Positions 1 to 5,769 of a DNA stretch of 9,033 nucleotides are shown here, piece by piece. The position numbers and the translations under genes were made by a program. The first letter of the stretch is position 1, and each line of letters begins with the position of its first letter. Location: assembly GCA_023132505.1 (NCBI GenBank), contig JAGLYE010000047.1, positions 1-9,033 of the forward strand. The letters run 5' to 3'. The notes under the pieces were generated by a model. It saw only the letters and a list, made by a program, of their open reading frames with translations. It searched no databases and was not told the origin of the DNA. The DNA is from Bacteroidales bacterium. Its GTDB lineage: Bacteria > Bacteroidota > Bacteroidia > Bacteroidales > B18-G4.

Positions 1-930
1 ACATCAACAGAACAAAATCCGGTTCATGATTTTATCAATCCAGGCATTTATAATGTTTGTCTTACGATCCAGAGTAGTAACGCAGGTGCAATGTGTACAG
101 ATACTTATTGTATGGATGTAGTTGTACAAACCGGAGGTGGAGATTGTATGGCAAATTTCTGTTACACTATCGACAGTACCGGGGGAATTTCTACTGTGGT
201 TAATTTCTTTGATTTAAGTATCCCCGCTCCCTTAATCGATACATGGTATTGGGATTTTGGTGATGGCACCACATCAACAGAACAAAATCCGGTTCATACT
301 TATAATGCACCCGGAGTATATAATGTTTGCCTGACTATTTCAGCAAACTCAGGAATGTGTACCAGTACTGAATGTATGAATATACTTATTCCTGGAGGAG
401 GTGGTGGTGATTGCCAGGCCGATTTCTACTATCTTGAAGATAGCACTGCTAATCTCACAATACTGTTTTTTGATCAAAGTATTTCCGCTAATCCCATAAC
501 TTCCTGGAATTGGAGCTTTGGTGATGGCAGTGGGTCAGGAGAACAAAACCCCGAACATATTTATGGCAGTCAGGGCACATATTATGTATGTCTCACCATC
601 GAAAGTGAATATGCAGGAGCAATGTGTACGGACACATATTGTATGGATGTAATAGTAGGTGGAGGAGGAAATCAATGTATGGCGAATTTCTATTACACAT
701 ACGGCGGTGGTGGAATGTACTCGAATGTGGTTAGTTTCTTTGATATAAGCTCTCCTGTTGGCCAGATTGACACCTGGTACTGGGATTTCGGAGATGGAAC
801 CACATCTACAGAGCAAAACCCGGTTCATACTTATAATGCAAGTGGAGTATATGATGTATGCCTGACTATTACCGCTGATTCCATTTCATGTACAAGTACA
901 TATTGCGATATTGTTTCCATCCAGGTAGCT
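1..930 (+). repeat. Tandem PKD-domain repeats with a two-unit (531-bp) higher-order period
   Basis: Successive units begin at the conserved Cys codons 145, 412 and 676, giving unit lengths of 267 and 264 bp. Units starting at 145 and 676 resemble each other most (both encode DTWYWDFGDGTTSTEQNPVH), while the partial unit at the window start and the unit at 412 share the ending AGAMCTDTYCMDV (codons from 82 and 613). Both pairs are offset by exactly 531 bp, so the array has an alternating pattern. Every complete unit has four equivalent cysteines: one at the start, one in VCLTI and two near the end. The unit at 145 has one additional Cys (CMANFCY). Confidence 0.5.
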
Positions 931-1827
931 GGGGATCTCTATTTAGGCGGGAATGTCTACGCCGATATTTACCAACTGGATCATGGTTTTGCGTATGCTT
1001 ATAAATCAGAGAATGGAGTGATTACGGATATCTACTCAGAAATGATTGACACATTAGGTTACTACCTGTTCTATCCAATGACCGAGGCTGATTTTTATGT
1101 TAAGGTTGAGCCATCACCTTCTTCAGTATATTTTAGCACACATATGCCAACATATTATGGAGATGTGGCCCATTGGGATGATGCCGTTTTGATTGATCTG
1201 TATGAAAATATATATACAGCCGATATCAATCTTATCCCTATAACCGATGCTGTTTCAGGACCGGGTGCAATCGCCGGAGAAATTACACATGGAAGTACTA
1301 ACAAAGCAAATACACCAGCCGTAGATGTCCAAATCATGTTGGCAAACGAACAGGGTGAATTTGTTGGTTTGGTATATTCTGATGAGGAAGGCAAATTCGA
1401 ATTTGATGCATTAGCCTATGGAACCTATACCTTATTTGCAGAAGTGATAGAAATTGACATGACTCCGAAAGATTTCACCTTAACAGAAGAAAATGCTGAA
1501 GTAAACGATGTTTCTATGATTATGACAGATGATGAAATTTATTTCGGCACCTATGGAATTGAGTCAATTTACATTGGCAACGTCAGCGATGTATATCCAA
1601 ATCCGGTAACCGATAAGCTTAAATTGGATATTGGCATCATAAGTCCCACCACGATTACCACGAAAATATATAATCAAATGGGGCAAACTCTTGTAATGGA
1701 ACAATTCATTATGGGCAATACTCAAACGATCCAGGTCAATACTTCAGGACTAAATTCAGGAATGTATTTTCTCGAGATCATTGCTGATGACAATTACCGA
1801 ATAGCAAGGAAGTTCATTAAGCAATAA
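1..1827 (+). CDS. Secreted multi-PKD-domain protein with T9SS type A sorting tail (5' end outside window)
   Basis: The reading frame is open from base 1 to the TAA at 1825-1827 (608 visible residues), so the start lies upstream; the ATG at 91 sits inside a PKD domain and is not a real start. Numbering from base 1, there is the end of one PKD domain (to about residue 45), then three complete PKD domains starting at Cys49, Cys138 and Cys226, each with the W-x-FGDG core (W84, W171, W261) followed by a G-x-Y-x-VCLTI strand, joined by Gly-rich linkers. A beta-rich module follows (about 311-380), then a carboxypeptidase-regulatory or Cna-B-like module (about 422-485). The last 78 residues (from YPNPV at base 1594) match the Por-secretion-system tail: YPNPV, YNQMGQ, SGLNSGMYFLEI and a basic RKFIKQ end. 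By family knowledge such proteins cross the outer membrane by the type IX system, the tail is cleaved, and they are surface-bound or released. PKD and Cna-B-like modules are usually spacers or adhesive scaffolds. No catalytic domain is visible; any would lie upstream. Confidence 0.5.
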   Translation, partial: TSTEQNPVHDFINPGIYNVCLTIQSSNAGAMCTDTYCMDVVVQTGGGDCMANFCYTIDSTGGISTVVNFFDLSIPAPLIDTWYWDFGDGTTSTEQNPVHTYNAPGVYNVCLTISANSGMCTSTECMNILIPGGGGGDCQADFYYLEDSTANLTILFFDQSISANPITSWNWSFGDGSGSGEQNPEHIYGSQGTYYVCLTIESEYAGAMCTDTYCMDVIVGGGGNQCMANFYYTYGGGGMYSNVVSFFDISSPVGQIDTWYWDFGDGTTSTEQNPVHTYNASGVYDVCLTITADSISCTSTYCDIVSIQVAGDLYLGGNVYADIYQLDHGFAYAYKSENGVITDIYSEMIDTLGYYLFYPMTEADFYVKVEPSPSSVYFSTHMPTYYGDVAHWDDAVLIDLYENIYTADINLIPITDAVSGPGAIAGEITHGSTNKANTPAVDVQIMLANEQGEFVGLVYSDEEGKFEFDALAYGTYTLFAEVIEIDMTPKDFTLTEENAEVNDVSMIMTDDEIYFGTYGIESIYIGNVSDVYPNPVTDKLKLDIGIISPTTITTKIYNQMGQTLVMEQFIMGNTQTIQVNTSGLNSGMYFLEIIADDNYRIARKFIKQ

Positions 1828-1849
1828 ATAATTACATAACCATAAAAAT

Positions 1850-1890
1850 AAGGAGGCTGTCTCAAAACAAATCGAGACAGCCTCCTTTTT
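1850..1890. terminator. Strong rho-independent hairpin, likely bidirectional
   Basis: A perfect 13-bp stem, AGGAGGCTGTCTC (1851-1863) with GAGACAGCCTCCT (1874-1886), encloses a 10-nt A-rich loop and extends by one A-T pair (1850/1887). On the plus strand it is followed by a T run to 1890, 23 bp after the stop codon of the PKD gene. Read from the other side, the A-rich flank (1843-1850) gives a U-rich tail for transcripts arriving from the minus-strand operon, whose last stop codon is at 1964-1962. The position between two converging genes fits a shared terminator. Confidence 0.5.
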
Positions 1891-1927
1891 ATTACATGTA
1901 AAAGCTGACACTTGACCGGCTCGCTTT

Positions 1928-1957
1928 CCCTGAAGCTTCGGCAGGCAGGCAACCTGC
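1928..1957. repeat. Short palindrome-rich intergenic segment
   Basis: Between the terminator and the stop of the NfnB-like gene lie the 8-bp palindrome GAAGCTTC (1932-1939), a CCTG/CAGG pair around it (1929-1932 with 1942-1945) and a small hairpin GCAGG-CAA-CCTGC (1945-1957). It is more GC-rich than its surroundings. It could be a remnant of a dispersed palindromic element or merely part of the 3' UTR; one copy cannot decide this. Confidence 0.5.
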
Positions 1958-1961
1958 TAAA

Positions 1962-3794
1962 CTACTTGCCGGTTTTCTTCTTCGCTGCGGTTTTCTTCTT
2001 CGGCTTTTCCCTTAATGCAGTCAGTTTTTTATGCATGTCGAGGGCAGCAATCCTTCCGGCGCCCATGGCCTGAATAACCGTTGCTGATCCTGTAACAATA
2101 TCGCCACCGGCATAAACAAAGGCTTTAGTGGTTTCATTTGTTTCTTTATTGGCCTCGATGTAACCCCATTTATTCAGCTTCATGTCGGGTGTTGAGTCGA
2201 AGATGATCGGGTTAGGGCCGTTTCCGATGGCCACTATGGCCATGTCGCATTCAATGATAAAGTTAGAATCCGGGATAGGAACAGGACGACGTCTGCCGGA
2301 GGCATCTGTTTCTCCGAGTTTCATCTGAATGCATTCAACTGCCTTCACCTTGTTATTATCAGTACCAAGATACCTTACCGGGTTATTTAGCAGTTTGAAC
2401 TTTATGCCTTCCTCTTCAGCATGGTGCACTTCTTCTGCCCTGGCCGGCAGCTCGTGACGTGAGCGACGATAAACAATGGTAACCTCCTCGCAACCTGAAC
2501 GTGCTGCAGTACGTGCACAGTCCATGGCCACATTACCTCCTCCTACAACAACTACCTTATGCCCCTTTGGCATTGGGGTGTCGTATTCCGGAAACAGGTA
2601 GGCTTTCATCAGGTTCATGCGGGTAAGGTATTCATTGGCGGAAAATACATATCCCAGGCTTTCGCCTTCAAGTCCCATAAACATGGGCAATCCTGCACCA
2701 ACCCCCACATATACGGCATCGAAATGCTCCAATAATTCATCAACAGTAAGAATATTTCCAATCACATGGTTCAACTCAAAACGCACGCCCATTTCCTTGA
2801 GGTAATCGATCTCAAACTGCACAATGGATTTTGGAAGCCTGAATTCAGGAATACCATACGTTAATACTCCACCTGTTTCGTGAAGGGCTTCAAACACCGT
2901 CACACTATATCCCAGTTGGCGCATATCTGCCGCAATGGTCAGCCCTCCCGGGCCGGAACCCACAACAGCCACCTTTTGTCCGGTGTTTTCGATTATCGAT
3001 GGCACCTTCACAAGATCCATTTTGCGTTCATAATCGGCTACAAAACGTTCCAGCCTTCCGATGGCTACAGGCTTGTCTTTGTGGCCCATGATACATTTTT
3101 CCTCGCACTGGTTTTCCTGCGGACAAACCCTGCCGCATATGGCAGGGAAAACATTCGTTTCTTTAATTTTTTTGGCAGCCTCATCAAATTTCTCTTCTGC
3201 AACGAGTGCTATGAAAACAGGAATATCAACATTTACCGGGCAACCTTCCACGCACATGGGGTTTTTACATTGCAGACACCTGCCTGCTTCCAGCAATGCC
3301 AGTTCAGTTGTATACCCGTATGGCACTTCCTGCCAGTTGTGGACACGAAGGGTCTGGTCCTGTTCAGGCATATCCTGCCGGGGGATCTTCAGCTTGATGG
3401 TCCGCTCATCTCTTTTGCTTAATCCATGCCATTCACATCCGTGTTTTGAACATATAAAGAACGGAATAAGCCTGGAGACAGCCGAAACAATGACTTCCGC
3501 TACCGGCGATCCACATTCCCCGCAGGGGATCTCTTTATGTATAAGACTTTTGTTACATCGCGGACACATGACATCGTCCACCAGGTCACCTTCTTTAATG
3601 GGAACAGAAGTTTCCACTTCAAAAACATCGAGATAAGGACTAAGGATCAGATCGATCTCTTCACCCTTATACATTGATTTAAACTCAATCTGTTTCACTT
3701 CCTTCTTCTCAATATTGAAACTTTCGTGGCAGTGAGGGCAGTAAGTGTTAAGATAAGTTTTAAACTTTAAATATTTAACATTCTGATCTAACAT
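1962..3794 (-). CDS. NfnB/SudA/GltD-type FAD-NADPH oxidoreductase subunit with extra N-terminal zinc-ribbon-like module
   Basis: This 610-residue protein is about 140 residues longer than typical NfnB/SudA (about 465). Residues 19-120 form a Cys-rich module (C19/C22, C77/C80, C91/C94, C115/C120) also present twice in the first gene of the operon. The classical enzyme starts near residue 140: a two-[4Fe-4S] ferredoxin-like domain (C173, C176, C181, C185; C220, C224, C230, C234), an FAD-binding GSGPGG (279-284), a second dinucleotide fold with VVVVGGGNVAMDCA (413-427) and YRRSRHELPAR (442-452), whose arginines fit NADPH preference, and a closing FAD motif AGGDIVTGSATVIQAMGAG (562-580). It ends in a Lys-rich tail (from about 589). 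Family role: the NADPH-oxidising flavin site of a soluble Nfn complex, exchanging electrons among NADPH, NADH and ferredoxin. The gene starts 18 bp after the NfnA-like stop; the only start that keeps the Cys module is the ATG at 3794, which has no clear Shine-Dalgarno sequence. GltD of glutamate synthase is less likely, since no GltB-type large subunit gene is visible and an NfnA-type partner is adjacent. Confidence 0.5.
   Translation of the reverse strand: MLDQNVKYLKFKTYLNTYCPHCHESFNIEKKEVKQIEFKSMYKGEEIDLILSPYLDVFEVETSVPIKEGDLVDDVMCPRCNKSLIHKEIPCGECGSPVAEVIVSAVSRLIPFFICSKHGCEWHGLSKRDERTIKLKIPRQDMPEQDQTLRVHNWQEVPYGYTTELALLEAGRCLQCKNPMCVEGCPVNVDIPVFIALVAEEKFDEAAKKIKETNVFPAICGRVCPQENQCEEKCIMGHKDKPVAIGRLERFVADYERKMDLVKVPSIIENTGQKVAVVGSGPGGLTIAADMRQLGYSVTVFEALHETGGVLTYGIPEFRLPKSIVQFEIDYLKEMGVRFELNHVIGNILTVDELLEHFDAVYVGVGAGLPMFMGLEGESLGYVFSANEYLTRMNLMKAYLFPEYDTPMPKGHKVVVVGGGNVAMDCARTAARSGCEEVTIVYRRSRHELPARAEEVHHAEEEGIKFKLLNNPVRYLGTDNNKVKAVECIQMKLGETDASGRRRPVPIPDSNFIIECDMAIVAIGNGPNPIIFDSTPDMKLNKWGYIEANKETNETTKAFVYAGGDIVTGSATVIQAMGAGRIAALDMHKKLTALREKPKKKTAAKKKTGK
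1970..2002 (-). repeat. 18-bp tandem repeat encoding a Lys-rich C-terminal tail
   Basis: The 15-base string CGGTTTTCTTCTTCG (plus-strand reading) occurs at 1970-1984 and again at 1988-2002, a period of 18 bp or six codons. On the minus strand it encodes two KKKT blocks separated by two Ala, giving the end K-K-K-T-A-A-K-K-K-T-G-K. The tail lies beyond the last FAD-binding motif of the NfnB-like protein, so it is probably a disordered basic extension that arose by short slippage duplication. Confidence 0.5.
3435..3740 (-). other. Cys-pair module, copy 3 (fused to the NfnB-like subunit)
   Basis: Residues 19-120 of the NfnB-like protein carry four Cys pairs with spacing CxxC-54-CxxC-10-CxxC-20-CxxxxC. 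Matches to copy 2 in the first operon gene include YCPHC, LSPYLxVF, CxxCxKSLI, CxxCGSxV and ICxKxGCxWHGLS. Eight cysteines suggest two metal sites, zinc by analogy with zinc ribbons. Rubredoxin-like iron binding cannot be excluded from sequence alone. Confidence 0.5.
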
Positions 3795-3812
3795 AGCTCG
3801 CGATTTCTGATT

Positions 3813-4637
3813 TTATTTAATTGAAAAGAGAAGTGAATCTTTTTCTTCCTTTATGTACAATGAATTCCGGTTGAGCAATTCATCAAAGTCTACCTTGAAG
3901 CCATCGAAGTCAGGACCATCGACACAACAAAACCGGGTTGTATCGTCAATCTTGACACGGCATCCCCCACACATCCCGGTTCCATCGATCATGATGGGAT
4001 TCAGGCTTACCATGGTAGGTATTTCGTATTTTTTTGTGAGTTTCACAATGTTCTGCATCATGATGATAGGACCTATAGCATATACCTGTTTGATATCTTT
4101 ACGTTCATCCAGGTATTTTTTCAGGGGATCTGTAACAAATCCACGCTGTCCATAGCTTCCGTCATCAGTAGTAACTACCAGTTCGTCGCTGATCTGGCTC
4201 ATTTCATTCTCCAATATCAGCATCTCCTTATCACGTGCACCAATGATGCTGATCACGTAATTCCCAGCTTCCTTATAAGCCTTGACAACATGATGAAGGA
4301 TGGCTACGCCTGTACCCCCGCCAACCATGATCACGGTTCCAATTTTATCAGTGTGTGCAGGTTTGCCCAAGGGGCCTACTACATCTTTGATCAGGTCTCC
4401 CTCATTAAGTGAACGCATCAGGGCAGTGGTTTTCCCTACTACCTGGAAAATAATGGTGATAATGCCTGCAAATTCGTCTTTATCGGCAACGGTAAGCGGA
4501 ATGCGTTCACCTGTTTCATTCACGCGTAGGATAACAAATTGGCCGGCTTTTATCTTCTTCGCAATTTTCGGAGCGTTGATATCAAATCGGATGATCGTTC
4601 CCTTGGCCATCTCTTGTTTTCTGACTATTTGAAACAT
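3813..4637 (-). CDS. NfnA/SudB-type FAD/NAD-binding [2Fe-2S] oxidoreductase subunit
   Basis: The 274-residue length is normal for NfnA/SudB and close to PyrK-type subunits. It has an N-terminal FAD-binding barrel of the ferredoxin reductase type with RIPLTVAD (45-52), an NAD(H)-binding fold starting at IMVGGGTGVAILHH (103-116), and a C-terminal [2Fe-2S] site IDGTGMCGGC (217-226) with a further Cys at CVDGP (C238). The D218-x4-C223-x2-C226...C238 pattern, with Asp in place of one Cys, is that reported for NfnA/SudB and differs from the four-Cys PyrK site. In characterised Nfn complexes this subunit exchanges electrons with NAD(H) and passes them to the flavin of NfnB. The protein is predicted cytoplasmic, with no signal peptide or membrane segment. 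The gene starts 27 bp after the zinc-ribbon gene and stops 18 bp before the NfnB-like gene, so the three are almost surely co-transcribed. The start at 4637 has an A/T-rich leader without Shine-Dalgarno, common in Bacteroidota. Confidence 0.5.
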   Translation of the reverse strand: MFQIVRKQEMAKGTIIRFDINAPKIAKKIKAGQFVILRVNETGERIPLTVADKDEFAGIITIIFQVVGKTTALMRSLNEGDLIKDVVGPLGKPAHTDKIGTVIMVGGGTGVAILHHVVKAYKEAGNYVISIIGARDKEMLILENEMSQISDELVVTTDDGSYGQRGFVTDPLKKYLDERKDIKQVYAIGPIIMMQNIVKLTKKYEIPTMVSLNPIMIDGTGMCGGCRVKIDDTTRFCCVDGPDFDGFKVDFDELLNRNSLYIKEEKDSLLFSIK

Positions 4638-4664
4638 AAGTATAAGATTTTATTATCAAAAGAA

Positions 4665-5525
4665 TTACCACTCCAGGCTGTCTTGCAGCCGGATATCGAA
4701 TAAATCGTCGCCACTCAACCCGTGCCAGCGGCAACCTTTTTTGGTACAGATATAAAAATTAATAAGTTTTGTGCGTGCTCCAACTTCGATCTTTACCACA
4801 TCGGAACCACATTTTTCGCATACTTTATCTTCAAGGATGAGGCTTTTATCACAGTGCCAGCATCTGACATCTTTCACAGCTTTGTCTTCTTCAAGGAATA
4901 TGGTGGATTTTGAAGTAAAAACGTTCAAATAAGGGCTCAGCAAAAGGAAGCCTTCCTCTCCGTTATGGATCTTTAGTTTAAGCATATTATCCTCAATCAA
5001 ACTCATGTTGCAATGAGGGCAGTAGGAACTCAGGAATGCACCTGATTCGATGATTTCCTTTTTTTCATCGACCGGCTGTTCCACTGGGGTAATCACATGA
5101 TCCGGTTTAAAGTCATCCTTACCGGCAAGTCCATATTCCTGATACATTTTTTTCAGTGCAACTGTGAGATCTTCAAATTCCACGAAGTGATTCTTGCAAC
5201 CACTTCTTGAGCAGATGGCCACCTTACCTCCCATATCGAGGTAGAAAGGCACCATGTTCGCGCCGCAGGACATACATTCCGAATCAGATGTAATTTGCGC
5301 ATCACAATGTGTACAACTGAATATTGCGATTTCATCTTTTGGCATTTCAATGTCGGTCATGTAATTATAACTGCCATAGATGGAGCTCAGGCGAATCTCA
5401 CCTTTCTTACCTTTTATCTCTATGTTCAGTAATATGCTGGGCTCATTGTCAACATGATGCTTATCATCCATTAAAGATTTCCCGCAAACAGGGCATTTAA
5501 GTTTAAGCGAGATGAGTTCGTACAT
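4665..5525 (-). CDS. Double zinc-ribbon-like Cys-rich protein, first gene of the Nfn-like operon (uncharacterised)
   Basis: I do not recognise a characterised homologue for this 286-residue protein. It is made of two copies of one module joined by a charged linker (about 130-162): module 1 has C11/C14, C71/C74, C84/C87 and C105/C110; module 2 has C169/C172, C222/C225, C236/C239 and C260/C265. Within each module the first Cys pair and the middle pairs frame a beta-rich stretch of about 50-57 residues. All eight pairs look able to bind metal, giving a predicted four sites. Module 2 is clearly similar to the N-terminus of the NfnB-like protein in the same operon; module 1 is more diverged but keeps the cysteine spacing. 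No signal peptide, membrane segment or DNA-binding helix is evident. The most economical idea is a soluble partner, assembly factor or third subunit of the Nfn-like complex; a sensor or electron-carrier role is possible. The start at 5525 is supported by a strong Shine-Dalgarno sequence. Confidence 0.5.
   Translation of the reverse strand: MYELISLKLKCPVCGKSLMDDKHHVDNEPSILLNIEIKGKKGEIRLSSIYGSYNYMTDIEMPKDEIAIFSCTHCDAQITSDSECMSCGANMVPFYLDMGGKVAICSRSGCKNHFVEFEDLTVALKKMYQEYGLAGKDDFKPDHVITPVEQPVDEKKEIIESGAFLSSYCPHCNMSLIEDNMLKLKIHNGEEGFLLLSPYLNVFTSKSTIFLEEDKAVKDVRCWHCDKSLILEDKVCEKCGSDVVKIEVGARTKLINFYICTKKGCRWHGLSGDDLFDIRLQDSLEW
4731..5021 (-). other. Cys-pair module, copy 2 (C-terminal half of the double zinc-ribbon protein)
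   Basis: Residues 169-265 have the spacing CxxC-49-CxxC-10-CxxC-20-CxxxxC. It is the closest relative of the module fused to the NfnB-like subunit, down to the LSPYLNVF core and the closing CTKKGCRWHGLS. Confidence 0.5.
5196..5495 (-). other. Cys-pair module, copy 1 (N-terminal half of the double zinc-ribbon protein)
   Basis: Residues 11-110 have the spacing CxxC-56-CxxC-9-CxxC-17-CxxxxC. All eight cysteines are kept, but the LSPYLxVF and WHGLS motifs of the other two copies are replaced (LSSIYGSYNY and NHFVEFED), so this copy has diverged and may bind a different partner. Confidence 0.5.
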
Positions 5526-5532
5526 TTTATTT

Positions 5533-5539
5533 CTCCTTT
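5533..5539 (-). promoter_or_regulatory. Shine-Dalgarno site of the double zinc-ribbon gene
   Basis: On the minus strand AAAGGAG lies 7 nt before the ATG at 5525-5523. It is the only convincing Shine-Dalgarno sequence among the operon genes; the two downstream genes have A/T-rich leaders without one. It fixes the start of the first gene and suggests it is well translated. Confidence 0.5.
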
Positions 5540-5713
5540 AAATCATCAATAGTTAATACTTCATTTATCTTCTGTCAGAGTATGCATCTATATAAATTCC
5601 TGAATTTCCTCACAATTATAAAAAATTTAAGCATAGAAAGCCACTAAATTCATCAGATTATCAGCACCTTAGCACTTCCAATTTCACTTACCGTAATCTT
5701 AGGATTTGAATTC

Positions 5714-5744
5714 CAAATATTTATCAGATTCAACAGGTGGCAAT
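5714..5744 (-). promoter_or_regulatory. Candidate Bacteroidota-type promoter for the Nfn-like operon
   Basis: Reading the minus strand, ATTG (5744-5741), a 19-bp spacer and AATATTTG (5721-5714) approach the Bacteroides consensus TTTG / 19-21 bp / TAnnTTTG with one mismatch in each element. Transcription would start near 5710 and leave a leader of roughly 185 nt. A weaker alternative is TATAATTG (5620-5613), which lacks a good upstream element. The 244-bp gap 5526-5769 between the two minus-strand genes is AT-rich, contains no ORF I can support and no clear hairpin terminator for the upstream gene, so read-through from that gene is also possible. Confidence 0.5.
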
Positions 5745-5769
5745 TTATAGTAAATATAAATAAGACAAC

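Noticed and set aside
91..93. ATG at 91 as the start of the PKD protein
   Set aside because: The frame is open back to base 1 and encodes PKD sequence (TSTEQNPVH, VCLTI) before this Met, so it is internal.
1..930. CRISPR-like or mobile repeat array
   Set aside because: The repeats are 264-267 bp, in frame, and encode PKD domains with synonymous differences, so they are protein-domain repeats.
1851..1886. Inverted repeat as an insertion-sequence end
   Set aside because: It is a tight hairpin with a short loop and a T run right after a stop codon between converging genes, and no transposase is present.
2880..3636. Two long plus-strand open frames (180 and 191 codons) opposite the NfnB-like gene
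   Set aside because: They lie antisense to a gene with clear cofactor motifs, overlap each other in different frames, and their translations show no recognisable domain.
1962..3794. Glutamate synthase small subunit (GltD)
   Set aside because: GltD shares the fold, but the neighbouring gene is an NfnA/SudB-type subunit with the Asp-Cys3 [2Fe-2S] pattern, and no GltB-type large subunit gene is present in the window.
5526..5769. Small ORF, riboswitch or RNA gene in the 244-bp gap
   Set aside because: The gap is AT-rich with no stable long stem and no supported reading frame; only promoter-like elements and a Shine-Dalgarno site could be pointed out.
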